Source: Candolleomyces eurysporus
Taxonomy: Eukaryota; Basidiomycota; Agaricomycetes; Agaricales; Psathyrellaceae
Direction: 5' to 3'
Length of the DNA stretch: 34,150 nt
Assembly: GCA_027579435.1 (NCBI GenBank)
Contig: JANBPK010001284.1
Location: 1 to 34,150, forward strand
In this document: positions 1 through 9,859 of the stretch, one piece after another
Numbering within the stretch: the stretch's first letter is position 1
How the letters are laid out: each line of letters starts with the position of its first letter
Notes under the pieces: model-generated
Databases searched by the model: none
Seen by the model: only the letters and a program-made list of their open reading frames with translations
What the model was told of the DNA's origin: nothing
Made by a program: the position numbers and the translations under genes

Positions 1-241
1 GATTCCCAAGTGAGCACCGTAAGATCTCCTAGAGGATGATAGTTTCGTTTGAAATCGCTGAGAAAGTGTTCCAAAGACCTATCGGAAAGGGAACGGCCAC
101 GATCAGTTCAGTTGAGAGGCTGACGGTGGAGGCTCCCGTTAATCGTTCAGTCCAACTTTCTTGCTTCCTTACATCACTTCCCTATCTAATTTAGCCTCGT
201 TCTGCTAGTTCTCTCATATTCTCATCACCAGCCATACGACA
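1..241 (+). promoter_or_regulatory. Upstream region and pyrimidine-rich leader of the SET gene
   Basis: The last 100 bases before the ATG at 242 are rich in C and T, as is common around fungal transcription starts. No clear TATA box is visible. The window begins here, so the promoter may be incomplete. Confidence 0.35.
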
Positions 242-2471
242 ATGTCTACAATCGTTGAAACAACCTTGGAGCCAACTTCGACCCTAGGCGGGGAGGTTCA
301 AGTCTCATCGGGCGGGGTCATTGAGGTCGTCACCAAGGACCCACCTTCGAATTCAGCCTCGGATTCCAAGAAACCTCTTGTCTTTGAGAAGACTTTACCA
401 CTCGTAAAATATATCCTTGAGAAGAAAATGGCGGGGTATCGAAAGAGCAATCCCACATCCACCGACCAAGCAGTCGCCCAAAATGCCGCCACCAGCACTC
501 TCGTTAGCCTTTGGCGAAACTTGTACGAGGTACCAGAAGGGATCTTCAAGAACTATCGACGAGACGCTATCTTTCCGCTTTTGCTGCAGGGATGGAAGAT
601 TTGCATCGAGTCAGTTGGCGCGGTGGAGTTGGACGACGACGGAAGACTCGTTGGGTTCAACATCGACCTGAAGGCACCGATACTCGAGATGCTCTTGGGA
701 CTAAGAGCCCGTTCCATTAATCCGGCGAGCGATACGCTGAAAATGATTTATGCTCTTGTGTCGTCCTGCTGTGCGGAGAAGGTCGTGCCTGGCGGTTTGG
801 ACCCCGAGGCAGCGAAGGCGAAACTCTCAGCCATTCTGCAGATGTTGGGTGGCGCGGAGCGAACTCTCAGTTCTGGAGGAGGCTCAAGCATATCCGAGTT
901 TATGGAGAGCTCGAGCGCTCAGGCTAGAGCCTCTCCTTATCAAGATATGCATCAAGCTCAGCGCAATGGAGGCCGGAAAACAAGTGAGTCCCCGCCGAAG
1001 GGATACAAGAAAGGTGCGATAAAAATTTCCCGTTCACGCCTTCTTCGAGTTTTACTCATGACGTTTCGTGCGTAACAGATGCCTGGATATCTGCAGCCAA
1101 GCTTCCTCACGGACACATCAGGCAGGAAGCACGTAAGTCGTTTCAACTATAGTCTCTGTCGATCTAATTCTTGACTCTAACGATGCATCAGTTCCAGGAA
1201 ACCTTGACGGAAGGGGCTATATTGCTCCCCAGATAATCAAGCCAATCAACCAAGAAAACTCAGCATACTTGAACGACCCTAATGCTACCATCATGACGAG
1301 TATCCCTCCTATCTACGATGGTCTAAAGGACAACCCAGATGGCCATACTGCATGGTTCACCTCCGCATACTCCAAAGCGCGTTACCTCAAGGCTGGTACC
1401 AGCGCGAACGAATCCTGGCCGAAGCCCGTACCCAAAATTCCCAGCAAAATCGTCATCAGGAAAACTGACGACGGGATGGGTTTAGGCGTGTTCGCGACTC
1501 GAGATATCAAACGTTTCGAACCTGTCCTCGTCGAACGGCCCTTCATGGTCTACCCCAGAGCCCCTCCGATTCCTGCTCCCAGCGAGAAAGCCAAGCGTGA
1601 GCTGTCGAAGAACCAGCTCAACCAGATCCTCAATATGCAAGCGGAGAAGATGTACGCTGCGGTGACGAAGAACTCGATGACGGATACGGCGAGGAAAGAG
1701 TTTATGAAGCTGGCCAATTCGCATAGGCACGATGGGAGTGGGCCGACTTTCGGGATCGTTAGAACGAATGGGTTTCACATCGGGTTTGGGGATAAGGTGC
1801 CGGGACTTGATGATGATTTCTCTGGATTGGGGTATGCAGGCATAGCACGTATCGGGAGCCGATTCAACCATTCGTGAGTTTCTGTTCATTCATCGTTGAT
1901 TAAAGACCCGACTCACACGCATCTGTCATTCAGCTGCATTTCGGACGTGGATGTCGGGTTCGACCCTGCTTCGTTCACGATGAGGTTCACGGCGACTCGG
2001 GATATCAAAGCGGGCTCGCAAATTTTCAGGTCGTATACTTCAATCAACAAGACGAAGGCGGAGCGTCAGGTTGAGCTCGAACCTTACGGTATTCAATGCA
2101 CTTGTCGCGCCTGCACCAACGCCACCCCTCAGTCCGATAAGCTACGCAAGGTGTGCAAGACGATGATCGCGAATTGGAAGAAACAATGCACGGAGGTGTG
2201 GGTGAAAGATCCTAACCTCAAGGAAAGCGTTTTGAAACCGATCTTGGAGACGAAAAGGAGGATGGAAGAGGAGGGGCTGGATGATGCTCAGACGGAGTAT
2301 TACTCCCTTTACGAGATTATGTTAAGGGTCTACAAGAGGGTGGGGAACGAGAAGAAGGCGAAGGAGATAGCGGGTAAGATGGTCCAGAATACGGCGGGAC
2401 TTTTGAGCGTTTTGGACTGGACTTCGGGCAAGAAAGATCGACGGAGAGACTTGGTATATATGTGGCATTGA
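242..2471 (+). CDS. SET-domain protein (putative lysine methyltransferase-like)
   Basis: Four exons: 242-983, 1079-1132, 1192-1873, 1934-2471. The introns (95, 59, 60 nt) are GT-AG and all phases close, giving 671 residues. Residues about 353-530 form a SET domain. It opens with GMGLGVFATRDI, carries the NHSC motif at 491-494 (the Ser codon is split by the third intron, so the motif exists only after splicing), then FRSY at 524-527 and a post-SET cysteine cluster CTCRAC at 548-553. These are the usual S-adenosylmethionine and zinc-binding elements of SET proteins. Between the first SET strand and NHSC lies a charged helical insert of about 110 residues. There is no MYND-type cysteine cluster. 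The N-terminal 240 residues are a helical region I do not recognise, followed by a Ser/Gly-rich linker. The substrate cannot be inferred. The start is the first ATG after a pyrimidine-rich leader. Confidence 0.88.
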
Positions 2472-3013
2472 CTTTGTTTCGTGTTGTATGGATACGTCTG
2501 GAGATCTGTAAATCGTGATAGACTCTGAAATAGCACGCTCAGAGATTCGATCTCCGTGTGATTTTGAGAGATTCCTATGAAGGCTTTGTATCGTATGGGA
2601 CTGCTGATGTACTCTGACCATTTCAAATTCTCGTTCTTGGAACGCATTTGAAAGATACCCGCTTCAATTTTGGCGAGGACTGTGGGTTGAATGATTTGAA
2701 TCATGGAGACGGTCGTGCGGGACATAGATTGTTTTATATCTCCAAAGTATTCAGACACTATATATTTGACAAATTCAGAGATGCGCTACTGTACAAAGGC
2801 TAGAAAGCCAGTCACAAAGATTGGAAATTCGATATTCTAGAGAGTTTAGCGGGCATATGAAGACGGTCAAAACAAAGCAAACGGAAGATACTTGGCGGCA
2901 AAGCTGGGAACCCTTGGAGTTCGGCGTCTAGTAAAAGCGCTGATTAGCCTCGTCGATTACTACTTACTGTAACACAAAAAACTCACCCAAACGTAGTATA
3001 GAGCGTACTACAC
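2472..3013. other. Convergent intergenic region (two 3' ends)
   Basis: This 542-bp stretch separates the stop of the SET gene (+) from the stop of the cerato-platanin gene (-), so it must hold both 3' untranslated regions. On the minus strand a GTGAGT donor-like site lies about 20 bp past the cerato-platanin stop (around 2990), so a 3' UTR intron is possible. I see no further gene. The small ORFs on the minus strand at 2322-2758 overlap the SET exon and look like shadows. Confidence 0.5.
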
Positions 3014-3454
3014 TTATTCAGTGAAGCCGCAACCGGATGCGGGCACAGCACGAATATCAGCCTGAACGTTGTCTGGGACGTTCTCGCGGGTGAACCCAGT
3101 CAACCTGAGGAACTCGTCCGTACACAACACGGCCTGGGTGGGGCCACCATCGTTGACGGCGGTGAAGTTAAAGGCCCTCCCGTTTGGGAGGTACCGAACT
3201 TCGTAACAGCCGCCGCAGTTGGTGGAGTTGTACCCAACGCCGGGGAAGCCTCCTACAGTAGGGAAACTTGGGAGAGAGGAAAGAGTGCTGTATCCCCTTG
3301 TGACGAGACCGTTCGTGCCTGTGGAGCAGGAGACGGTGTAGAGGCTGCGGGTTGGAGCGCAGAGACTGTCGTCGTAGACAATCTGGGTGGCGTTGGAGAA
3401 CCCGGCCAGAACAGTGATGAGGGCGACGATAGCGAGGGCAATGAGCTTGTGCAT
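3014..3454 (-). CDS. Cerato-platanin family secreted protein
   Basis: Single-exon gene of 146 residues. Residues 1-22 are a signal peptide (hydrophobic core LIALAIVALITVL, cleavage expected after NA). The mature part has the cerato-platanin pattern: a VSCSTGTNGL segment (Cys43), SLPSFPTVGG, the NCGGC pair (Cys80 and Cys83) and a terminal Cys142. The length of about 124 mature residues fits the family. These are small double-psi beta-barrel proteins secreted to the fungal wall or medium, which bind chitin oligomers and are often recognised by plants as elicitors. Unusually, two additional cysteines (32 and 111) sit outside the four conserved ones and could form a third disulfide. A TATA-like box lies about 90 bp upstream. 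The neighbour downstream is convergent, so it has its own promoter. Confidence 0.92.
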   Translation of the reverse strand: MHKLIALAIVALITVLAGFSNATQIVYDDSLCAPTRSLYTVSCSTGTNGLVTRGYSTLSSLPSFPTVGGFPGVGYNSTNCGGCYEVRYLPNGRAFNFTAVNDGGPTQAVLCTDEFLRLTGFTRENVPDNVQADIRAVPASGCGFTE

Positions 3455-3540
3455 GGCTAATTGAAGAGTCGGTGGTGTGTATGAAACGTCGATGAGTGTA
3501 GATTTTTTAGAACTGAGGAATGGTGGGCGTATTGTTTAGC

Positions 3541-3551
3541 TTTTTTATATC
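3541..3551 (-). promoter_or_regulatory. TATA-like box of the cerato-platanin gene
   Basis: On the minus strand this reads GATATAAAAAA, about 90 bp upstream of the ATG at 3454. Position and strand suit a core promoter for a strongly expressed secreted protein. Confidence 0.5.
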
Positions 3552-3559
3552 TTTAAGGG

Positions 3560-4485
3560 GAACCCCATCCCTTATCTTGTCCTATTTGTCTAACCCATTT
3601 GATAATTTTGCAGACTTTGGACCCCATTCTCGATATCCTGACGGCGACATGACTTTCCTCGCCTGGAGTGGGAGCACAGGCCAACCCGTCAACGTAAACA
3701 CCACCCTTGTGTCAGATTCGACGAGACAAAGATCTGTCTGTACGCCTAGTATGCTATCCTTCTGCTTCTGCCAGCCAATTCTCGGGATACTAGCCCTCTT
3801 CTTAGAAGCGGAGAGACAGAGTAACCCTCGGAATGAGTACCTGATTTGAAGAGTGGAAGCCTTCGTCATGCCGAGATCGACTCTGATTCGAAGAATCGCA
3901 ACGTCTATTTGGATTACCTATGGTACCGGTCTGTCCCCTTTTTCGCTCCCGGCCTAGCGCAATCCTGTCCCTAAAATACTCAGCACCGAGACGGGAAAGA
4001 TGATCGGTTCTCTTGAATGCTGAGTCGTAAGTGATACTGATCTCCGTCTTTTCGTAAGATTTGAAGATTGTGAAGGTAAAATACCAGCACGTACCACATT
4101 GCCGCTTTCTGAGTAGGCGGCCTCCCGGGCCACTACTTTTAGTAAACAACTGTACTCCTAACTGGAGGAATTTCATGACCAGCTTGGGGAAGATCGTTAT
4201 TAGAAACATCCGAGACCAATCGCTCGCCTAGTAGCTTGAAGCTGTAAGGCTACCGGTAACCGCAAAGCGCTTTGAGTTCTCCGTTATTATGTCATGTCTG
4301 ACGGGTACATGGTTGGTCCGGGAAGATCTCAAGGTGTATCTTCGGGAATACTTCGGTCTGTTCATGCGGATACTAGTACTACTGAGCCGTAATATTAGGA
4401 ACAGCCCGGCTTACATGCTCAGGGCGGGTGCTCGGGGTAAAATTGATATCGACTTTAACCCTCTTGAGTGTCGGTCAGTTCCATA
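3560..4485. other. Gene-free region upstream of cerato-platanin
   Basis: No family is recognisable on either strand. A 135-codon minus ORF at 3802-4209 is Arg/Ser-rich, has no motif, starts at no clear promoter and shows no supporting splice structure. The region probably holds upstream regulatory DNA and decayed sequence. Confidence 0.4.
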
Positions 4486-4827
4486 AGGACCCCTGAAAAC
4501 CTAGGCAGAGGCCGGAGTCAGATTTCCCCCTCGGTGTCCGGACTCCTCTTGGCGAAATGTCCGGAATTTCCTCCGGCCTCTGGCCAGAAAAGCGCAAAAA
4601 GCGCCCGTCCACCATCCAAAAATGGTAATTTTTTCGGGCGCTTCGCGCCCCAAACCTTCGTCGGCCCATTTCCAGGCCCCTTCCCCCCCAAGATGTCCGG
4701 ATTTTCCTCCGGCCTACCCCGCGGTTTTGCCCAAAATGTGTCCGGATTTTCTTCTGGCCTGGTGGCCAGATTNCCAAAATGTGTCCGGAAAGTGCCTCCG
4801 GCCTCTGCCTAGGTTTTCAGGGGTCCT
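4486..4827. mobile_element. 342-bp GC-rich element with perfect 32-bp terminal inverted repeats
   Basis: The left end (4486-4517) and right end (4796-4827) are exact inverted copies over 32 bp, each beginning AGGACCCCTGAAAACCTAGG when read inward. The interior is very GC-rich and codes for nothing obvious. It holds several copies of a motif TGTCCGGA...CTCCGGCCT (about 4555-4585, 4690-4720, 4733-4767 and 4776-4809), the last three spaced about 43 bp apart and the last running into the right terminus. It also holds a strong inverted repeat, AAGCGCCCG at about 4600 against CGGGCGCTT at about 4635. This is the layout of a non-autonomous MITE or foldback element. I see no target-site duplication: the flanks are CCATA on the left and CCTCT on the right. 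One unresolved base lies at 4773. Confidence 0.75.
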
Positions 4828-5929
4828 CCTCTGCGCCACCTGTCAGAGCCGTCTCAGATTCGCAGACCGAGATAAGAACCCGCGGCAAGTCTCCCAGAGT
4901 CTGTCATGATTACCCGTCCGGTCAAGTTTCTTTTGAAGCGGACATGGCAGCGTGTGCCAATGCTTGTGTCGAAAGGGTTGCTGATCTCTCGATCTTTCCG
5001 ACGAGGCAGTGCTAACCGTTTGAGATAGATGGAAATTCGAGAAGAAAAGGTTTCGTAATAATTACTCTAGCCAAAGCAAGCCGTTTTCGAGAGAATTGGT
5101 ATGCGTGTGTGGCGGCGGAGATGTGACTACTGAGGATAAGCGTGACAATTTGCGTTTGGCCAATGTTATTGAGAGGGAAACCTGGGACATCTATCCGTCC
5201 CTATACTACAAGCTGAAAGACAATCAGATGCAAAACTAATCAGGGGTTTTGCTCACATCAGAGGCCGCTTCCCTGGTGCCTCTAGCCCTGAACTAGTGTC
5301 CTTTGAGGTCTCCCCATTACTCGTGACCCCTACTCCCGAGCCGCCGGCTATGGGTTACTGCGGGCAATCATAGAAAATTAAACTCAAGAATGTTTCAGCA
5401 ATCAGAATCATACTATGTGTCAGGGACACAGACACGGGGAATGACCAGTCACCCTTCCGAGTCGGCCTCATGTAGACTTCGAGGCTATCGACTCTGCCGA
5501 GTTGTGAATCCTTTGGACAGCCGATTTGTACAGGAACTTTGAGCCAAGACACCGATCTGCAGCCGACAAAGTAATTTCCGAAATTTTATGTTTGTAGGCT
5601 CGAAAAATGGCCTCGATGTTGCTCTTCTACGAGTCCTGACCCTCTTCACGCGCTACTCCCAATGAGTCTTTTCTTGTCACAAGCTGACACTCCTGCGACT
5701 GGAGCAACGTGGAAGCATCCTTCACCCTTACCGATGTGCTCGTGATCCTATCCGCCGCTCGGAACCTCGCTCAGGGCTATACCTTCTCTAACTACCCTCG
5801 GGTTGACTCGCGATAACGCCAAGGGCCTTCACGATTAAGCAAACGTCGGCTTTTCTCACGTCAATGAGTCAGAGGGCTTATCAAGGGTAGCTTCGGGTCC
5901 TTTGTGGCTCTGTTAGTGACCTGCTGTTC
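4828..5929. other. Gene-free region between the inverted-repeat element and the first CRN/RHS remnant
   Basis: Short ORFs here show no motif or consistent codon pattern. Alignable similarity to the second CRN/RHS copy begins only at about 5930. Confidence 0.4.
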
Positions 5930-7000
5930 TGAACCTGTGGTTGTGTCTATTGTCCTGCCATGGTCCTCCCTGCATGGGGAGTAAAATTCGTTCAAGATTA
6001 CCTCCCCAAAGACATCCTAGGGCTGCGCGAGCTCGGTCTACAGTTGACCACTGAGCGCCGAGCTATCGACTGGTGCAAAGCGATTTGCGGAATCCAAAAC
6101 AGTAATTGACAGTGACCGTAAAATACCGAGGTCGGTGAGTTACTTAGATCTCCTTTCAACATCCTCTCATGTTCATTCAACTTCACAGAGTCCGCAGACG
6201 CTACCCAGATTGAATCTGCCGCACCTGCTGAAGCTGTTATCCCTCGAGCTTCAATGGCTCAAACGAGGAAGACTTGCAAGACGATTCCCTGATAGCAAAG
6301 ACGATGATTATCTCGTCGTAGACGCAGACAGCAAGCCGTTCTTGATACGCGTAGAGTATGTTCGTATCTGCTGCACTCGGAAAGTCGAACGGCCCAAAGC
6401 ACTTGATGAGTTGTCGGAAACGCCGAAATTTATTTCTATCGAAGGACATTCTGGAATCGGCGAGCAGCATCCCGGCTTTCGACGGACGATAGACTTCCTT
6501 ACTCAGACTCGCCAGGAAAGACGTTTTGGGCTCAATACGCGGTCGGTCGCTGAACCGCTGAATCGCGGCCCTTTACCTAGTTCAGTCAATAGCACAGTTT
6601 CCTTATACCCGTCTCTAAGGATGGATATTTCAACCTACCCTCACATTGGCACCATCAACGAGGACGCTTTTCTGTGGACCTTCGACGCCGACTGCTCCAA
6701 GAATTTATTCGACCTCTTCGATACAACAATCCGCTGGTGTTGTCGTATACCGCTTCTTAGTCTCAAAAACATTATGGTCGCGATTGGGATCTAATCCAAG
6801 AGTGCACGTAATACAGGACGCGTGATGAATATCAATCCTTGTACGAAGGGGAGAACCCTCGGGTGGTTTACGCCAGGTCCGTAACCAGACCCGACTTCAC
6901 CAACACATCTGTAGGCCTTCTATAGAAAATAAATTAAGAACTTTTCGACGAGATACGACGCAGCAGAACCCGCTTCCCGTGTCTGCCTCACAGGAAATAA
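5930..7000 (+). pseudogene. Decayed CRN/RHS-type P-loop NTPase gene, copy 1
   Basis: This region aligns in blocks with the complement of about 9860-10990 (for example 6005-6025 against 10881-10901). Recognisable pieces in order are: a segment reading DYLVVD near 6310; a P-loop that reads GHSGIG up to 6459 and continues GKT after an apparent intron (6460-6515, GC donor, AG acceptor); and a DAFLWTF segment near 6660. The order and wording match the NTPase part of Crinkler/RHS-like proteins, which are abundant in agaricomycetes. The reading frame is broken: the stretch just after the P-loop hits a stop at 6551-6553, further stops follow near 6572-6586, and the DAFLWTF part is in another frame. 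The longest open piece (6135-6794) therefore mixes true and shadow sequence. I judge it non-functional. The 3' limit is approximate. Confidence 0.65.
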
Positions 7001-7438
7001 TCATTTTTTTATGTAGTAGGACTTAGTTGGCGTCACCATCGCCTGAATCGAGGATCACTCTCACTCTCCATCCTCTCGAGTTTAACTTGGCGCGCCTCTA
7101 CTCATTGTCGCCATTTGACGAGATCAAGAGGAGTCTCTGGCCCGTCGGGGCAACGAGACAGAGACGTCTAGTGTGTCCACGCACAGTTATATCAATGGTG
7201 GAAGGGATATTATATTTCAGTACACAGCGGTATCGATGTACCAAGTTAAATAAAATCGAATAAAAATGCTACAAGATTTTAATACAAATGCGAGGGGGAG
7301 ATAAGACACTCTGGGACTTTGCACACTTCAAGATGTTAACGGTAAGAACAAAACAAGAATGCGCGAGGGGAAGCACAAAATACAAGAAGCGTATCAAGAA
7401 ATGGAGGGCGAAGGAGATTGAACAGGAGAGAATGAACA
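7001..7438. other. Spacer and 3' region of the E3 ligase gene
   Basis: No gene is recognisable. AT-rich sequence with two AATAAA-like words lies at about 7245-7265 on the plus strand. A 78-codon ORF at 7027-7263 has no motif and a non-ATG start, and I do not call it. Confidence 0.4.
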
Positions 7439-9229
7439 TCACATGAAAGGATCCTGATCGTCATCGTAATTCTGATACCCTCGATACCCTCTCTGACCTC
7501 TCCTCGGTCCATGATAATCTGTGGAGAAGTAAGATCAAAGTCAACATCAATTCGTTCAAAGCACGGGGAGATGGAGGGAGCGGAAGGTGAGGGAAACGCG
7601 AGGCCGGTCGCCCAGAGAAAATGAATGAAGGATGCTGTAATCAGACGATGAAGGCAAATGAATAAATTTACTCACAAGTGCTCGTATCCCTAACAGGACT
7701 TAACCCAGCAGCGCTCGCCAGGTTCAAATAGCCCCCAGCCTTCGTCGCAGCACCAACAGCGGAACTTCCACCAGCAACGACCCACTTTGACCTGCAGTAT
7801 ACACAGGTTAGTTCTTTGCCCGTTCTTGAAGAAGTTGCTCTCCCTATAAGAATCGTGGATCAGTATAGGGGAATCGAGCCAGCGGGAGAATGCACGCGGG
7901 AGAATGCGAGAGGGTTTGGAGGAAAGACAGAGGCGGTGGTCGGTGGTCGTTGGAACAGCCAGCAAGCCAGACCGAAAGACAGACAAAAATTAAACTCACA
8001 CTGTGCAAAACACTCCTTATGCAACGCATTCCCGCACTCCTCACACCACACCAACTTAGCTTCCTTAGCTTGGTACATAGTCTCATAACAAATCGGACAG
8101 TCATCTTCTTCTTCAGGCATCTTCTTCTTCGAATCAGGCGTAGCAGAGGCGGGCTCAGAGGCTTTTCCCGTAGCACGAGCATAAACTTCTTGCACTCGAC
8201 GATTGGTGACGGCGTTGGGTGCGGCTGGGGCGTTGGCAAAGATGGTTTCGAGTTCCGAGGTGAGGAGGGCTCTGGTGAATGAGGTTATCAAAATCAGTAG
8301 GGATATCGTTTTCAGGAAGCTGGGTTCGTACTTTTGGTACCATAGGTTGGAGGATTGGGGAACCTGAAGGACTAAGAGATGGTTGAGGGCGAATTCAAGT
8401 GAAAATGGGATTGAGATCGCGGACCTTTCGTCATTACAAATAACTGGCGGTCCCGGATCGCGTTAAATAACTTAAGCACACTCTAACGGCAAACGGATCA
8501 GACTTACAATATGTTTGCAGTGGTTCCCTTTGCCCGCATCGGGACCTGCGGCGAGCCTGTATGGGCATGAAAATCAAAAATGAGACGAGGATAGCACGCA
8601 CAATTGCATTTGGGAGTCGTGCCAATGGTTATCGTGTAGACCTGGAACGAAAAAGGACGTTGAGAGAGACGCAGCGGCCAAAAGAATGACTCAGCAGACG
8701 TACATTCCCTGTCGACCCAAGAACACTAAACTCTTCTCTCAATTCACCGTCGTTTCTCCTCCTATCAACCATGAAAAATCTAGACACCAATTGTAATCCA
8801 TACGGCGAGACCAAAGAAAAAAAACGGTGCGTACGTCTGAGTCCGAACCCTTTCCAACCTATCCATAATATTCTGTGGACAAGCCGCTTTATATCTCGCA
8901 GCCCTCTTCTCCGGTGCAGGCGCGGCATCGGGATCTTTCTTCTTCCTCCCTCCACCCCTTTTCTTCGGCGAGGCCTGTGGTTGAGACGGACCAGGGACTG
9001 GCATAGCAGAGCTCGATGAGGACGCAGCCATGGACGCCGTCTGCCCAGCTCCTCCCACGATCGTCCCCGTCAAATCGCGTTTTGCTCGTTTTCTGGGTTT
9101 CGCCAGTGACGCCGCAGGCGGGAGAACATCCGGCACGGGTACCCGTGTTGAGGAAGGTCCCGCTCGCGTTGAGCTAGAACTCGAGCCTGCAGCAACCCAA
9201 TCGTCTCCCTGTTTTCGTTTGAGGACCAT
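7439..9229 (-). CDS. SWIM + RING finger E3 ubiquitin ligase (ZSWIM2/MEKK1-RING type)
   Basis: Nine exons on the minus strand: 9229-8835, 8779-8704, 8641-8602, 8545-8508, 8443-8425, 8371-8332, 8271-8000, 7843-7676, 7518-7439. Phases close exactly and give 375 residues. The Ser/Pro/Lys-rich N-terminus (1-120) contains basic nuclear-signal-like runs. A conserved helix MVDRRR...EEFSVLGSTGN leads into the SWIM zinc finger, Cys169-x-Cys171 ... Cys180-x-His182. A RING follows with CPIC, WCEEC, HKEC and TCVYCRSKW, the C4-H-C3 order and ending seen in the RING of MEKK1 and ZSWIM2. The tail is rich in Gly, Arg and Tyr. The predicted role is ubiquitin transfer from an E2 to an unknown substrate. Exon 5 is a 19-nt microexon encoding the residues just after the SWIM His. 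The start MVLKRK was chosen because the upstream in-frame ATG (9403) adds unconserved sequence. Confidence 0.9.
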
Positions 9230-9859
9230 GGCGATAGTGAGTTGGTGGTGGTGGTTCAAGTTCAGCCTTCGCCGACCATGGCTGTATTTGGATCTCATCT
9301 CGGGATGCTCCCACGCGGCGCGCCTCTGACTCAGCCGACGTGTGAAAAGCCGACGCGAGGCAAGCACTTGAGAATTGAGCGAGTCAGATATCCATCTCCT
9401 CACGATCAGTATGTGTCAATTTCTCTATTTTCTCTCGCCCCGGCCCAGATTCCCTGAAACTTCAGGCCAAGATCTGTCTACTGGGTAGAAAACTTTGGGA
9501 ACCTCCGTGCTGGAAAAAGGTTGCTGAAGCGGAATGATGCAATTCTCGTTCTAGTCCAATAATCTAGCTAGGCCAACAAGTGCAAGGACCTTAGAAGAGG
9601 ACTCTCGAAGCCGACTCTCAGGTAGTCAACCGCTGATGCGAACGTCTACGTCAATGATAGTCATGATGCATAAAGATAAAAGTCACAGTCGTCCAATCGA
9701 AGAGATAGAGGACTAGACGGCACGTACATTACAGTAAAACGCAACAAGCTTTCAAAAAANGATTCCCAGGCGATTAAGGAGAGTGGAATATCGCATCTAT
9801 CGGGAGATTATGAGAAATCGCTGTCCACAGAGTCTGTCTTTGTCGATGACTGGTCGTCA
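9230..9859. other. Spacer upstream of the E3 ligase gene
   Basis: This stretch holds the E3 ligase promoter and leader and otherwise nothing recognisable. One unresolved base lies near 9760. Confidence 0.4.

Noticed and set aside
6135..6794. 219-codon plus-strand ORF taken as an intact gene
   Set aside because: Comparison with the inverted copy shows that it crosses between true frames and includes an apparent intron, so it is part of a pseudogene.
9230..9403. N-terminal extension of the E3 ligase from an upstream ATG
   Set aside because: The additional residues are Arg/His-rich with no family character. The ATG at 9229 gives the expected MVLKRK start.
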